Source: Cellulomonas sp. C5510
GTDB lineage: Bacteria; Actinomycetota; Actinomycetes; Actinomycetales; Cellulomonadaceae
Reading direction: 5' to 3'
DNA length: 64,000 bases
Assembly: GCF_019797765.1 (NCBI RefSeq)
Contig: NZ_CP081862.1
Span: 3,224,001-3,288,000 of the forward strand
Position numbers and translations under genes: made by a program. The notes below the pieces were generated by a model that searched no databases, was not told the DNA's origin, and saw only the letters and a program-made list of their open reading frames with translations. Of this stretch, positions 35,588-43,799 are shown in pieces. Position 1 is the first letter of the stretch, and each line of letters begins with the position of its first letter.

Positions 35588-38512
35588 TCAGCCCGGGAGG
35601 TGGGACGCCAACAGCTCCGCGAGGTGCACGCCCTGGACGCCGCCGAGCTGGTCGGCCTGCGTCCGGCACGAGTACCCGTCGGCGAGCAGCACGTCGCCGG
35701 GCGCGGCCTCCCGCAGGGCGGGGAGCAGCGCACGCTCCGCGACCTGGACGGACACGTCGTAGTGCCCCGCCTCCATGCCGAAGTTCCCGGCCAGCCCGCA
35801 GCAGCCCGCGAGCGTCGAGAAGGACGCGCCCGCGGCGCGCAGCAGGTCCTGGTCGGCGGTGAAGGTCATGACGGCGTGGTGGTGGCAGTGCGGCTGGACG
35901 ACGGCGGTCACGTCGGACAGGTCGGGCAGCGTCCACCGGTCCCCCGGCCCGACGGGGGCGGGCGCGGTGAGCAGCTCCGCCAGGGTCCGGGTGGCGCGGG
36001 CGACGGCCACGGCGCGGGGGTCGTCCGGCAGCAGGTCCAGCAGGTCGGAGCGCAGCACGGCGGTGCAGGAGGGCTCGAGCCCCACGATCGGCACGCCGTT
36101 GACGGCGTAGGGGCCGAGCACCTCGAGCAGGTGGGTGAGGCGCTTGCGCGCGCCGTCGAGCTGGCCGGTGGAGATCCACGTGAGCCCGCAGCAGGCGTCG
36201 TGGTCGGGGACGAGCACCTCGTAGCCCGCGGCCCGCAGCACCCGGACGGCGGCGACGGGGATCGACGGGGCGAGCGCGTCGCTGAACGAGTCGGTCCACA
36301 GCAGCACCGGCGGCCGGCCGGACGTGCCGGTGACCGACAGGTCCGTGCCGCCGGCCGCGCGGGGGGCGGCGCCGCGCCGGACGTCGACCTCGCCGCGCCG
36401 GACCCGCGACCGGAACGGTGCCGGCGAGAAGTCGACCATCGACCGGCGCGTGTCCATGCCGCCGAGCCGGAGCACGGCCTTCGCGACGGGCCGGACGCCG
36501 AGCACGGCGTTCGCGAGCCGCGCCAGCCCGGGCACGCCGGTGACGAGCCGCGTCCAGCGGGGCAGCCAGCCGAGGGCGTAGTGGTTCACGGGCCGCAGCC
36601 GGCGGCGGTACGTGCGGTGCAGCACCTCGGCCTTGTACTGCGCCATGTCGACGCCGGCCGGGCAGTCGGACGAGCACGCCTTGCAGGACAGGCACAGGTC
36701 GAGGACCTCGTGCACCTCCGGGGAGGTGAAGCCGCGGGAGACCAGCGAGCCGTTCGCCATCTCCTGGAGCACGCGCGCGCGACCCCGGGTGGAGTCCTTC
36801 TCGTCCCGCGTCGCCAGGTACGACGGGCACATGAACCCGCCGGCCGCCGAGGAGTCCGCGCGGCACTTGCCGACGCCGACGCACCGGTGCACGGCCGTGG
36901 TGAAGTCGCCCTGGTCGTGCCCGAACGCGAACCCGCCGTGCCCGGCGGGGATCGGGCGGGCGTGCGGGCGCCGCAGGTCGGCGTCGAGGGGGCGCGGGCG
37001 CACGAGCACGCCGGGGTTGAGCAGGTCGTCCGGGTCGAGCAGGGCCTTGAACGCCTCGAACGCGCCGATGGCCCGCTCGGAGTACATGACCGGCAGCAGC
37101 TCGGAGCGGGCCCGGCCGTCGCCGTGCTCGCCGGACAGCGACCCGCCGTGCGCCGCCACGAGGTGGGCGGCGTCGGTCATGAACGACCGCAGAGGGTCGC
37201 CGGAGCGCTCCATCGGGACGTCGAGGCGCAGGTGCACGCAGCCGTCGCCGAAGTGCCCGTACGCGAGCCCGTCGACGCCGTGCTGCGCCATGAGGGCCTC
37301 GAGCTCGCGCAGGTAGGCGCCCAGGCGCTCGGGCGGGACCGCGGAGTCCTCGAAGCCGGGCCACGCCTGCTCGCCGGAGGGTGTGCGCCCGCCGAGGCCG
37401 GCGCCGTCCTCGCGGATCCGCCACATGGCGGCGGCCTCCGCCCCGGGCGGGAAGACGCCCACCGCAGGGGTGGCGGCGTCGGCGGCGAGCGCCCGCGCGC
37501 GCTCCAGCGCCTCGTCCAGCGTGTCGCCGCCGACCTCGACCATCAGCCAGCCGGCACCCTCGGGCAGCGGCGGGACGGCCGCAGCGCCCTTCACGCGCCG
37601 CACCACGTCGACCAGACGGGCGTCCATGCCCTCGATGGCGAGCGGCCGGTGCGCCAGCAGCGCGGGGACGGCGTCGGCGGCGGTGGCCATGTCGGGGTAG
37701 CCGAGCACGACGAGGACGGGGGCGGAGGCCACCGGGACCAGCCGGACGGTCGCACCGAGCAGCGTGACGACGGTGCCCTCGGTGCCGACGAGCGCCTTCG
37801 CGAGGTCCGCGCCGTTCTCCGGCAGCAGGTGCTCCAGGGAGTAGCCGGACACCTGGCGCCCGAAGCGCCCGAGCTCCGTGCGCAGCACCTCCAGCTCCGA
37901 CCGGACCAGGGCGTCCAGCCCGGGCACCGGGTCGAGACCCCGACCCGCGGTGAACCGGCGGCCCCGACCGTCCACGACGTCGAGCTCGAGCACGTTGTCG
38001 GCGGTCCGGCCGTACGCCACGGCGCGCGGGCCGCACGCGTTGTTGCCGATCATGCCGCCGAGCGTCGCCCGTGCCTGTGTGGAGGGATCCGGCCCGAAGC
38101 GCAGCCCGTGCGGCGCGGCCTCGCGCTGGAGCATCGCCATGACGACACCCGGCTCGACGCGCGCGGTCGACGACGCGGGGTCGACCTCGAGGACGCGGTT
38201 GACGTGCCGGGACCAGTCGAGCACCACCCCGGTGCCGACCGCGTTGCCGGCGACGGACGTGCCGCCGCCGCGCGACGTGACCGGGGCGCCGAGCCCGCGC
38301 GCGACCTCGAGGGCGGCCAGCGCGTCGTCCACGTCGCGCGGGAAGACGACCACGGAGGGCACGACCCGGTAGTTGGACGCGTCGGTCGCGTACTCGGCGC
38401 GGCGGCGTGTGGAGTCGTCGACCCCACCGGCGACGGCGGCGCGCAGCGCGCGGACGAGCTCGGCGGCGTCGGCGGCGGCCTGCGGGGCTCCCGGTGACGT
38501 GACGGTCGGCAC
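35588..38512 (-). CDS. FAD-linked D-2-hydroxyacid (D-lactate type) dehydrogenase fused to Fe-S and CCG domains
   Basis: 974 residues from a GTG at 38512. The N-terminal half is a PCMH-type FAD domain (VVVFPRDVDDALAALEVARG, RGGGTSVAGNAVG, GGMIGNNACG) with the FAD-oxidase C-terminal cap. A ferredoxin-like segment has two 4Fe-4S Cys clusters (CVGVGKC with CPSY, then CLSCKACSSDCPAG). Two cysteine-rich CCG domains end the protein (DHDACCGLTW, LAGCCGLAGNFG). This fused layout occurs in YdiJ-like D-lactate or D-2-hydroxyglutarate dehydrogenases that feed electrons to the respiratory chain. The exact substrate cannot be told. No strong ribosome binding site is seen; the start is the first one fitting the family N-terminus. 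Confidence 0.5.
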   Translation of the reverse strand: MPTVTSPGAPQAAADAAELVRALRAAVAGGVDDSTRRRAEYATDASNYRVVPSVVVFPRDVDDALAALEVARGLGAPVTSRGGGTSVAGNAVGTGVVLDWSRHVNRVLEVDPASSTARVEPGVVMAMLQREAAPHGLRFGPDPSTQARATLGGMIGNNACGPRAVAYGRTADNVLELDVVDGRGRRFTAGRGLDPVPGLDALVRSELEVLRTELGRFGRQVSGYSLEHLLPENGADLAKALVGTEGTVVTLLGATVRLVPVASAPVLVVLGYPDMATAADAVPALLAHRPLAIEGMDARLVDVVRRVKGAAAVPPLPEGAGWLMVEVGGDTLDEALERARALAADAATPAVGVFPPGAEAAAMWRIREDGAGLGGRTPSGEQAWPGFEDSAVPPERLGAYLRELEALMAQHGVDGLAYGHFGDGCVHLRLDVPMERSGDPLRSFMTDAAHLVAAHGGSLSGEHGDGRARSELLPVMYSERAIGAFEAFKALLDPDDLLNPGVLVRPRPLDADLRRPHARPIPAGHGGFAFGHDQGDFTTAVHRCVGVGKCRADSSAAGGFMCPSYLATRDEKDSTRGRARVLQEMANGSLVSRGFTSPEVHEVLDLCLSCKACSSDCPAGVDMAQYKAEVLHRTYRRRLRPVNHYALGWLPRWTRLVTGVPGLARLANAVLGVRPVAKAVLRLGGMDTRRSMVDFSPAPFRSRVRRGEVDVRRGAAPRAAGGTDLSVTGTSGRPPVLLWTDSFSDALAPSIPVAAVRVLRAAGYEVLVPDHDACCGLTWISTGQLDGARKRLTHLLEVLGPYAVNGVPIVGLEPSCTAVLRSDLLDLLPDDPRAVAVARATRTLAELLTAPAPVGPGDRWTLPDLSDVTAVVQPHCHHHAVMTFTADQDLLRAAGASFSTLAGCCGLAGNFGMEAGHYDVSVQVAERALLPALREAAPGDVLLADGYSCRTQADQLGGVQGVHLAELLASHLPG

Positions 38513-38673
38513 GGGCGCCAGTGTCGCACCGCGGCCCCGGCCGCCCCCGGGACGTCCAGCACGCGGGCGGCACGCCGGTGGGCGCGACGGGGCACGCACC
38601 GGTCGGCACCCACCGCGCCCCACCGGGACCGCTCGGCACGCGGACCGCACCCGGCGCCGCCGCGGTCGCCGGT

Positions 38674-38901
38674 TCAGCGACGCGCGAGAGGGCACCCGCC
38701 GCACGCCGGGGCCGCCCGCTGCACGGTGCCGCACCCGGAGCACCCCAGCTCCAGCGCCGCCGCCGGCGTGACGACGCCGAGCCGCACGGCGTGGTCGAGC
38801 GCGGCCTCCGCCACGCCCGGGTCGATCCCGAGCCGGGCCGCGGCGAGGCCGGGGCGCACCCCGGCACGGACCTGGGCGACCACGTCCTCCAGCACGCTCA
38901 C
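38674..38901 (-). CDS. feoC: FeoC-like small protein with C-terminal cysteines
   Basis: 75 residues from a GTG at 38901 overlapping the feoB stop by four bases (GTGA). The first 50 residues look like a winged-helix (VLEDVVAQVRAGVRPGLAAA). The last 22 hold four cysteines, CSGCGTVQRAAPACGGCPLA, suited to an Fe-S cluster or metal site. In Feo systems FeoC regulates or stabilises FeoB. Assignment rests on position, size and cysteines rather than clear sequence identity. A 161 bp gap to the dehydrogenase follows with no feature I can support. Confidence 0.5.
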   Translation of the reverse strand: MSVLEDVVAQVRAGVRPGLAAARLGIDPGVAEAALDHAVRLGVVTPAAALELGCSGCGTVQRAAPACGGCPLARR

Positions 38902-40901
38902 AGCAGCCTCCCCACCTGGAACACCGCGACCGCGAGCAGCCACGCGAGCGCGAGCTGCACGCCGACCGCGCCGGCCGTCCAGCGGCTGCCGAACAGCCGG
39001 CGCTGCTCGCCGACCGTCGCGAGGCACGGCGTGTACGCGAGCACGAAGACGAGGAACGCGACCGCGGCGGCGGCGGCGTGCCCCCCGGACGCCTGCTCGA
39101 ACGTCGCGCGGATGCGGGCACCGAGGTCGCCGGCGTGCGCCGGGTCGTCGGGCTCCTCCACGGCGTAGGTCTGCGCGAAGGAGCCGACCACCACCTCCTT
39201 GGCGACGAAGCCGGTGGCGAGTGCTGCGGACATGTGCCAGTCGTCGAAGCCGGCCGGTGCGAACACCGGGGCGACGGCCTCCGCCGCACGGCCGTACAGG
39301 CTGTCCCCCACCGGGACGTCGCCGACGGCGTGGTGCCCGGCGACCGGCACCGCCATGAGCAGCCACACCACGGCGAGGGTGGTCACGATGATCCGCCCCG
39401 CCTTCGTCACGAACGACGCCACCCGGGACCAGGCCGACAGCAGCAGCGCGCGGACGCGGGGCCGCTGGTAGGCGGGCAGCGCCAGCACGAGCGGCTGGCG
39501 TCGCAGGTCCCGGAACAGCGTGCGACGCAGCGCCAGACCGCCGAGGACGACCAGCGCGATGCTCGCCACGTACATCGCGAAGATGACGGTCCCGGCGCGG
39601 TCCGGGAAGAAGATCCCCGCGATCAGGATGTACACGGTCAGGCGCGCGGGGCACGAGGTGTACGGCACGAGCAGCCCGGTGAGCAGCCGGCTGCGGGCGT
39701 CGGGCAGGCCGCGGGTCGCGGACAGGGCGGGCAGGTTGCAGCCGAACCCGACGACGAGCGGCAGCATCGCCCGGCCGTCCAGGCCGATGGCGCGCATCGC
39801 CCGGTCCGCCACGAACGCCGCGCGGGCCAGGTAGCCCGAGTCCTCGAGCAGCGCGAGCGCCAGGAACACCAGCGCCATGAGCGGCGCGAACGACAGCACC
39901 GTGCCCACGCCCGCGAGCACGCCGTCGACGAGCAGCCCCTCGACCCACGGCGGCCCGGGCAGCCAGCCGCGGACCCAGTCGGCGAGCAACCCGTTCACGA
40001 GGCCGTCGACGCCGTCGATGAGCGGGCCGGCCACCGTGGTCGCGAGCTGGAACATCGCCCACATCACGGCGAGGAACACCGGGATCCCGCACCAGGGGTC
40101 CAGGAGCAGCCTGTCGACGCGGTCCGACAGCGTCCGCACGACCGGCACGGCGGGGGCGCCGTCCGTGAGCTCGCGCTGCACGGCATCAGCCCAGTCCAGC
40201 AGCGCCGACGCGTCGGCGAGCGGGCCGTCCGCCGCGGCGGCGTCGGGCCCGGCGGCGTCGGGCCCGGCGTCGGCGGCCTCGGCCCGCGGCGCCGCGGGGG
40301 CGTTCCCCCGCACCGGCGGCACCCCGCCGGCGAGCGCGTCCCGCACCGACGCGCCCAGGTCGGCCAGCCCGCGCCCGGCGCGCGGGTCCACCGCGACCAC
40401 GGGGACGCCCAGGACGTCGGCGAGCCGCGCGGTGTCGACGTGCAGGCCTCGGGCGGCGGCCACGTCGGACATGGTGACGACCACGAGCAGCCGGCTGCCC
40501 GCGCGCGCCGCCTGGGCCACCAGGTAGAGGGAACGCCCGAGCGCGGTGGCGTCCACGAGCAGGACGGCCAGGTCGGGCGTCCCGACCGTCCCGCGTCCGG
40601 CCACCGCGTCGGCGGTGACGCGCTCGTCCGGCGACCGGGCCACGAGGCTGTAGGTGCCCGGCAGGTCGACCAGCCGCACCCGTGCCCGCGTGCCGTCCGC
40701 GCCCGCCGGGAGCCGCCAGGCGCCGACCTGGAGCTCGACCGTGGTGCCCGGTGCGTTCGTGACGGTCTGCCGGGCACCGGTGAGGGCGTTGAAGAGGGTC
40801 GACTTGCCGACGTTCGGGTTGCCGACGAGCACGACCGTGGCGGTGCGGGCGCTCAGCGTGACGGTGGTCGCCGCGCCGGGCGCCGGCTCGTGGCAGCTCA
40901 C
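38898..40901 (-). CDS. feoB: Ferrous iron transporter FeoB
   Basis: 667 residues from GTG. An N-terminal G domain (GNPNVGKST, DLPGTYSL) is joined by a helical domain and an Ala/Asp/Pro-rich linker to a membrane part with about eight to eleven helices. Gate motifs VGFGCNLPALSATR and LVPYTSCPARLTVY mark the ferrous ion path. The G4 motif, normally NxxD, reads TMSD, so guanine specificity may be altered. The linker is encoded by an in-frame tandem repeat (DAAGPDAAGPDA). It imports Fe2+ across the plasma membrane. Overlaps feoA and feoC by four bases each, an operon with translational coupling. Confidence 0.5.
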   Translation of the reverse strand: MSCHEPAPGAATTVTLSARTATVVLVGNPNVGKSTLFNALTGARQTVTNAPGTTVELQVGAWRLPAGADGTRARVRLVDLPGTYSLVARSPDERVTADAVAGRGTVGTPDLAVLLVDATALGRSLYLVAQAARAGSRLLVVVTMSDVAAARGLHVDTARLADVLGVPVVAVDPRAGRGLADLGASVRDALAGGVPPVRGNAPAAPRAEAADAGPDAAGPDAAAADGPLADASALLDWADAVQRELTDGAPAVPVVRTLSDRVDRLLLDPWCGIPVFLAVMWAMFQLATTVAGPLIDGVDGLVNGLLADWVRGWLPGPPWVEGLLVDGVLAGVGTVLSFAPLMALVFLALALLEDSGYLARAAFVADRAMRAIGLDGRAMLPLVVGFGCNLPALSATRGLPDARSRLLTGLLVPYTSCPARLTVYILIAGIFFPDRAGTVIFAMYVASIALVVLGGLALRRTLFRDLRRQPLVLALPAYQRPRVRALLLSAWSRVASFVTKAGRIIVTTLAVVWLLMAVPVAGHHAVGDVPVGDSLYGRAAEAVAPVFAPAGFDDWHMSAALATGFVAKEVVVGSFAQTYAVEEPDDPAHAGDLGARIRATFEQASGGHAAAAAVAFLVFVLAYTPCLATVGEQRRLFGSRWTAGAVGVQLALAWLLAVAVFQVGRLL

Positions 40902-41137
40902 GCGGCGTCACCGCCGGCGAGACCCGAGACGCGCACGCGGGCGCAGGTCGCCGCGTCCACGGCGAACCGCTGTGCGCCGATCGCCACGACGCGCCCGCCG
41001 AACGCGGCGCGGTGGGTCACCCGCACCACCGCGCCCGGCCGCAGGCCGAGCTCACCGACGCGCAGCCGCGCCGTCGCGTCGACGTCGACGGCGAGCACCC
41101 GGGCGTCGGTGCCGGTCGGCCAGTGCGCGAGGTCCAT
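40898..41137 (-). CDS. feoA: FeoA, SH3-like ferrous transport protein
   Basis: 79 residues. FeoA is a small cytoplasmic SH3-fold protein that acts on FeoB. The LRVGELGLRPGAVVRVTHRA core and GAQRFAVDAATCARVRV end are typical. Its stop overlaps the feoB GTG. An iron-box-like palindrome lies 18 bp upstream of the ATG, implying control by a DtxR/IdeR regulator. Confidence 0.5.
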   Translation of the reverse strand: MDLAHWPTGTDARVLAVDVDATARLRVGELGLRPGAVVRVTHRAAFGGRVVAIGAQRFAVDAATCARVRVSGLAGGDAA

Positions 41138-41154
41138 GCCGCCGACGCTAGAGG

Positions 41155-41173
41155 TGAGGCAAGCCTGTCCTCA
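41155..41173. promoter_or_regulatory. DtxR/IdeR iron-box-like operator for feoABC
   Basis: TGAGGCAAGCCTGTCCTCA is a 19 bp interrupted palindrome that matches the IdeR consensus TTAGGTTAGGCTAACCTAA at about 13 of 19 positions, including the AGG and CCT cores. Position just before feoA fits iron repression of ferrous uptake. Confidence 0.5.
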
Positions 41174-41200
41174 TGGGACTCAGGTCCCCCGCCGGCGCGG

Positions 41201-41245
41201 CGACGCCCCTTCCCCCGCGCGGACGCGCGGGACGAGGGGGCGTCG
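41201..41245 (-). terminator. osmC terminator
   Basis: Arms CGACGCCCC (41201-41209) and GGGGCGTCG (41237-41245) with a second inner stem CCGCGCG/CGCGCGG. It begins 10 bp after the osmC stop and insulates feoABC from osmC transcription. Confidence 0.5.
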
Positions 41246-41254
41246 AGCCGGGCC

Positions 41255-41692
41255 TCAGTCGAGGGCGGCGTCGAGTGTGATCTCCGTGCCGGTGAGCGCC
41301 TTGCTGACGGGGCACGTGGCCTTGGCGTCCTGCGCGGCCTGCAGGAAGCCGGCCTCGTCGAGCCCGGACACCTCACCACGCACCCGCAGGGCGATCCCGC
41401 TGATGCGGAAGCCGCCGGCCGGGTCGGGGGCGAGGGTGACGTCCGCGGTGACCTCGAGCGCCTCGGGTGTGCCGCCGGCCTCGCCGATCAGGGCGGACAG
41501 CTGCATCGCGTAGCAGGACGAGTGCGCGGCCGCGATGAGCTCCTCGGGGCTCGTCGTGCCACCGGCCTCGTCGGCCGCGCGCTTCGGGAACGACACGTCG
41601 TAGGTGCCGACCTTCGAGCTGCTCAGCTCCACCTGACCGCCGCCCTGGTCCAGCGTGCCGTTCCAGGCGGTGCGTGCGGTGCGCGTGGGCAT
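41255..41692 (-). CDS. osmC: OsmC-family thiol peroxidase
   Basis: 145 residues. OsmC/Ohr proteins reduce organic hydroperoxides with two catalytic cysteines, here C60 (AHSSCYAM) and C127 (ATCPVSKAL). The N-terminal WNGTLDQGGGQVELSS and the LAPDPAGGFRISGIALRVRG region favour the OsmC over the Ohr subgroup. The ATG is preceded by GAGGAG. Stand-alone gene ended by the hairpin at 41201-41245. Confidence 0.5.
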   Translation of the reverse strand: MPTRTARTAWNGTLDQGGGQVELSSSKVGTYDVSFPKRAADEAGGTTSPEELIAAAHSSCYAMQLSALIGEAGGTPEALEVTADVTLAPDPAGGFRISGIALRVRGEVSGLDEAGFLQAAQDAKATCPVSKALTGTEITLDAALD

Positions 41693-41783
41693 GGGGTGCT
41701 CCTCACGGGTCGGGGTCCGGCGACCGGGCGGCCGCCGCGCTGCTCACGGTAGGTCCGCCGCGCGCCCCCCGCACCCGCGTGGG

Positions 41784-43436
41784 TCAGCCGACGTACTCCC
41801 AGTGCCACGGCTCGGGCTTGGAGCCGGTGACGCGGGCCCAGTCCGGGAGCGTCCAGCCGTACTCCTCGGCGTGCGCCAGCATCCAGTCGTGCTGGTCGGT
41901 GCCGAACGCGTACGCGTCGCCCCCGAGGTCCACCGCGGTGCCGGTGCCGTGGTTCGAGGTGCCGGGCGTCGCACAGAGGCTCCCCTTCTGCTGCCGGCAC
42001 GCCACCTGCTGGCCGTACGACCGGTAGGAGTCGGTGATGACCAGGTGGGTGCCGAACGCGGCGGCGAACGCGACGTCGAGCTGCTCGAGGGCCTCGGCGG
42101 CGTCGCAGCGGAGCTGCTGGCCCGGCGCGAAGCCGAGCTCGCACAGCGCGGAGGACGGGATCTGGCCGTTGGCGTAGGCGTCGAGCGACGTCCGCTGGGC
42201 CTCCTTGCGGGCGGCCTCGGCTGCGGCCGCCGCAGCCTCCTGGGTCCGCTGGGTGACGACCTGGAGCTCGGCGGTCAGCGTACTGACGCGCTCGACGGCG
42301 GCTGTGAGCCGGGCGGCCGCCGGGTCCGCCGTCTCCGCCTCGGCCGCGTCGTCGCCGGGTGCGTCAGCCTCCGGCAGGTCCCCGGCCGTCGCGCCGGGCA
42401 CGTCGGTGGCGCCGGTGCCCGTCGGGGCCGCCTCGGGCTCGCCCACCGTGCCGGAGGTCGTCGTCGCGCCCTCCTCCGCGGCGGCGTCGGCGGCGGCGTC
42501 CGCCACCGCGTCGGAGAGCGCGTCGCCGGACAGCACGGGGGCGGGCGCGTCCTCAGGGGCGAGGGCCGCGATCGCCGGCTGCTCGGCCTGCGTCGTGGCG
42601 ATGAGGGTGTCGAGCTCCGCGACCGCGGTGCTGAGCTCCGCCACGGCGTCCGCCGGCACGGCCGCGGCCTCGGCCTCGGCGCGCGCGTTGTCGGCGTCCT
42701 GCGCGACGGTGCTCGCGAGCACGACGGCGGTTCCCCGCTCGCGGACCGTCTCGGGGTCGGGCGCCGGCGCCGCGGCGGGCGCGCTCGGCGTGGGGTCCGC
42801 GGCGTCCAGGGGGCGGGCCTCACGGGCACCGAGCAGACCGCGGTCGGCGCCCACCGGCGCGAGCGCGAAGCCGCCGACACCCAGGGCCAGCCCGAGCGCG
42901 ACGGCGCCCTGGGCCACGCGGGTCGACGACCGGCGCGGGGCGCGGCGGCGGCGGCGCTCGGCGCGGTTGGGCGGCAGGTCGGCGGTGGCCAGGGTCGCCG
43001 GCACGACCACGCCGCGGGCGGGCGTGCGCACCGAGGCGCGACCCTCGGCGCGGTGGGCACCGCGCGCGCCGACCTCCCCGGCGACGCGACGCCCACCGGG
43101 AGCGGCGGCGCGGCGGCCGGTGGGTGCGGAGTCGCGCACCGGCGGCACGGAGGGGGTGCTGCCGGAGGGGGCGGACGAGCGGGAGGGGGCGGAGGGGGCG
43201 GACGTCACGGGCGTGTGTGCTGCACCTTCGGTCGGGGTCGTCGGGGTCGACGCGGACGGTCCCGTCGCGGGGGCGACGGGCGCGGCGTCGGACCGGCCGG
43301 AGGGCGTCGCGACACCCTCCTCCCGTCCGGGCTGGGTGGGTGTGCGTGCCGCGGGGGCGGCCGGTCCCGCGACACCGCGCGGGGCGGCATGCCGGCCGCG
43401 GGAGGTGCTCCGCGCCGCGGGCATGCTCTGACTCAC
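41784..43436 (-). CDS. Membrane-anchored VanY-like D-alanyl-D-alanine carboxypeptidase
   Basis: 550 residues from a GTG at 43436; an ATG twelve bases inside is an alternative. The C-terminal domain is a peptidase M15B (VanY) with SYRSYGQQ, the zinc ligands His and Asp in SNHGTGTAVDLGG, and the third ligand in PWHWEYVG. It would trim D-Ala from peptidoglycan stem peptides outside the membrane. The first 170 residues are disordered, rich in Ala, Pro, Ser, Thr and Arg, followed by a transmembrane helix at about 174-196, so the tail is cytoplasmic. An Ala/Glu/Asp-rich stalk with coiled-coil character (residues 220-430) follows. The long cytoplasmic tail is unusual. Confidence 0.5.
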   Translation of the reverse strand: MSQSMPAARSTSRGRHAAPRGVAGPAAPAARTPTQPGREEGVATPSGRSDAAPVAPATGPSASTPTTPTEGAAHTPVTSAPSAPSRSSAPSGSTPSVPPVRDSAPTGRRAAAPGGRRVAGEVGARGAHRAEGRASVRTPARGVVVPATLATADLPPNRAERRRRRAPRRSSTRVAQGAVALGLALGVGGFALAPVGADRGLLGAREARPLDAADPTPSAPAAAPAPDPETVRERGTAVVLASTVAQDADNARAEAEAAAVPADAVAELSTAVAELDTLIATTQAEQPAIAALAPEDAPAPVLSGDALSDAVADAAADAAAEEGATTTSGTVGEPEAAPTGTGATDVPGATAGDLPEADAPGDDAAEAETADPAAARLTAAVERVSTLTAELQVVTQRTQEAAAAAAEAARKEAQRTSLDAYANGQIPSSALCELGFAPGQQLRCDAAEALEQLDVAFAAAFGTHLVITDSYRSYGQQVACRQQKGSLCATPGTSNHGTGTAVDLGGDAYAFGTDQHDWMLAHAEEYGWTLPDWARVTGSKPEPWHWEYVG

Positions 43437-43799
43437 GGACGACGAGGCTAGGCAGCGGACCTCGGCACCGTTGGGGCGGGGCGCGACCAGTTCGCGGAGA
43501 TGCCGTGACGATCGACCCCGCCACTCTCCACGGTCTCTTCACATCCGGGGGCTCCCGTGTGCCCGTCCCCGCCGGTCGCGCCGCGCGCCGTGGCGTCGTC
43601 CGTCCCGGGAGTCGCCGCAGGTCGCGTGTGGCGCAGGTCACGGACCCCGGCCCGCCGCAGCATGCGACCGAGGAGCCGATCTGTGAGGAAACCGTGACGA
43701 ATCGCCCAGAAGTTTGTACGGTGAACCGAGTCATCCCGGGACGTGACGGTCAGTCACGGCCTCGGTGCACGCCGCCTTCCCGCCGAAGAACGGACTCCC
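43437..43799. other. Divergent intergenic region between vanY-like gene and subtilase
   Basis: 363 bp with no convincing gene. It holds the proposed subtilase promoter and is GC-rich elsewhere. No clear promoter for the VanY-like gene is seen on the minus strand. Confidence 0.5.
43694..43722 (+). promoter_or_regulatory. Proposed subtilase promoter
   Basis: GTGACG (43694-43699), 17 bp spacer and TACGGT (43717-43722) on the plus strand in a locally AT-richer stretch, giving a leader of about 70 nt. Confidence 0.5.

Noticed and set aside
38513..39289. N-terminal extension of the FAD/Fe-S dehydrogenase up to 39289
   Set aside because: The added residues are Arg/Pro-rich and overlap feoC and feoB; family homology begins after 38512.
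40241..40275. Tandem 15-mer in feoB as a mobile-element footprint
   Set aside because: It keeps the frame and codes for a flexible linker; simple slippage explains it.
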